Of a DNA stretch of 7,201 nucleotides, positions 6,294 through 7,201 are shown piece by piece. The notes under the pieces were generated by a model. It saw only the letters and a program-made list of their open reading frames with translations, searched no databases and was not told the DNA's origin. How positions within the stretch are numbered: the stretch's first letter is position 1; each line of letters begins with the position of its first letter. Made by a program: the position numbers and the translations under genes. The stretch is from Paracoccaceae bacterium (lineage in GTDB: Bacteria; Pseudomonadota; Alphaproteobacteria; Rhodobacterales; Rhodobacteraceae): contig WTIQ01000336.1 of NCBI GenBank assembly GCA_011525185.1, positions 1-7,201 of the forward strand, read 5' to 3'.

Positions 6294-7201
6294 TTAATTC
6301 AATGTCACTTGTCGGGTCCGCTGTTCGATGATTTTTCCTTTTCGCAGCAAAATCACCTCACCCTTGTAAAGGCCTTTGGGCCAGCTTGCGCCTTTCCGTT
6401 TTAGCCCAGCCGCTCTCATGGCTTGGATTTGCGCTTTCTTTACCTCTGTGTGATGCTCAAAGACTTTACCTTGGGGTCCGTCAATCCTGAAATAGAGGCG
6501 ATCTCCCTGTCTAAAGCCATATCCAAACCCATATAGGACCAAAGCGTGCGACAGTGCTGATACGTCGTCCCCTGCAATAGCTCCGTCTTTCAGCTTTTGA
6601 TAGTTTGGGACATCCTCTGAAAACCCGATGCGCAAGAGACCTCCTGGCCGATAGGGCAGGTTTATCTCCCACAATGTCTCATCTGGTTGCACAGCGCTGC
6701 AGCTTGTGCGCCCTTTGGGACGGAACGGATCAACGACTTTTTGGTTCTTGCGTACTGTTAAATGAAGATGAGGAAATTGTGTTTTTCCACTTAGACCGAT
6801 TTGCCCCAAGACGTCACCTTGATCGACCGTATCGCCGCGTTTCACAGTCACGCTGTTGCGTTTGAGATGGCAGTACTGGGTTGTCCATCCCTGATGATGC
6901 TCCACTACAACACCGTTACCGCATTCCTTGCCCGCGACAGCGCTGCTATCTTGCGCCTGATAAAGCACGTCGCTCATGCCATCTCGGACGCCTATAACGC
7001 GACCTGACGCTGCAGCCATGACGTTGACGCCAGCTTCCATTTGCCGACGAGATATCAAGGCAAAGTCAGTTCCTTTGTGGCCATCGTAGCTCAGTCCGTT
7101 GCATCGGTAGTCAGAGGCGAGGCTTGTGACGTCGTGATCAACATATTGCTGAATGTAGCAGTCGCTGCCAAGGTTGCATTGCACGACCTTACCTAGTGAT
7201 A
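6294..7201 (-). CDS. M23 family metallopeptidase, N-terminus cut off by window edge
   Basis: Likely a zinc endopeptidase acting on peptidoglycan cross-links in the periplasm. The frame is open to base 7201. A GTG at 7184 could be read as a start, but relatives I recall have a signal peptide further upstream, so I treat the gene as 5'-incomplete. Counting from that GTG, the zinc motif GHKGTD supplies His36 and Asp40, the strand QYCHL gives catalytic His106, and FPHLHL gives His139 and zinc ligand His141; DPF follows as usual. So all M23 core residues are present. Six cysteines (3, 9, 28, 88, 105, 162) suit an oxidised periplasmic protein with disulfides. After residue 165 there is a further C-terminal region of about 130 residues, probably beta-rich, that I do not recognise. 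The gene converges on the MotB-like gene with no bases between the stop codons. Confidence 0.92.
   Translation of the reverse strand, partial: SLGKVVQCNLGSDCYIQQYVDHDVTSLASDYRCNGLSYDGHKGTDFALISRRQMEAGVNVMAAASGRVIGVRDGMSDVLYQAQDSSAVAGKECGNGVVVEHHQGWTTQYCHLKRNSVTVKRGDTVDQGDVLGQIGLSGKTQFPHLHLTVRKNQKVVDPFRPKGRTSCSAVQPDETLWEINLPYRPGGLLRIGFSEDVPNYQKLKDGAIAGDDVSALSHALVLYGFGYGFRQGDRLYFRIDGPQGKVFEHHTEVKKAQIQAMRAAGLKRKGASWPKGLYKGEVILLRKGKIIEQRTRQVTLN

Noticed and set aside
6331..6342. T-rich run after the MotB-like stop as a plus-strand terminator
   Set aside because: No stable stem precedes it; only three- or four-base inverted matches are visible, and it lies in M23 coding sequence.

Overview
The window looks like chromosomal DNA of an alphaproteobacterium, most likely of the Rhodobacterales. 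The taxon call rests on recognising a DUF2125 protein, a ChaC-like cyclotransferase, an ExbB/MotA-like protein with a long coiled-coil OmpA-type partner, and a cysteine-rich M23 peptidase. I recall all of these as a familiar set of neighbours in that order, and no search was run. Base composition is around 45-55% GC over most of the window and higher (roughly 55-67% in lines sampled by eye) in the aldehyde dehydrogenase at the left edge.

Layout: (1) The N-terminal ~60% of an NAD(P)-dependent aldehyde dehydrogenase on the minus strand, cut off at base 1. (2) A membrane-anchored DUF2125 protein, also minus. (3) A 57-base divergent gap, then a plus-strand run of three genes: a ChaC-like gamma-glutamylcyclotransferase, a four-helix MotA/TolQ/ExbB-type channel protein, and an 865-residue MotB-like protein. 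The last has an N-terminal membrane helix carrying an Asp, a very long proline-free coiled coil, and a C-terminal OmpA-like peptidoglycan-binding domain. (4) A secreted-type M23 peptidase on the minus strand, cut off at the right edge. Its stop codon directly abuts the stop codon of the MotB-like gene.

How they may work together: the two central genes form a plausible ion-driven inner-membrane motor that grips peptidoglycan through an unusually long periplasmic stalk. The convergent M23 enzyme would act on the same peptidoglycan, and DUF2125 is probably an envelope protein too. No flagellar, Ton, Tol-Pal or Zorya helicase/nuclease genes are present, so the purpose of the motor cannot be read from this window. 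It is the most interesting system here. No RNA genes, mobile elements, CRISPR arrays or clear rho-independent terminators were seen. No stretch over 300 bases lacks a gene.
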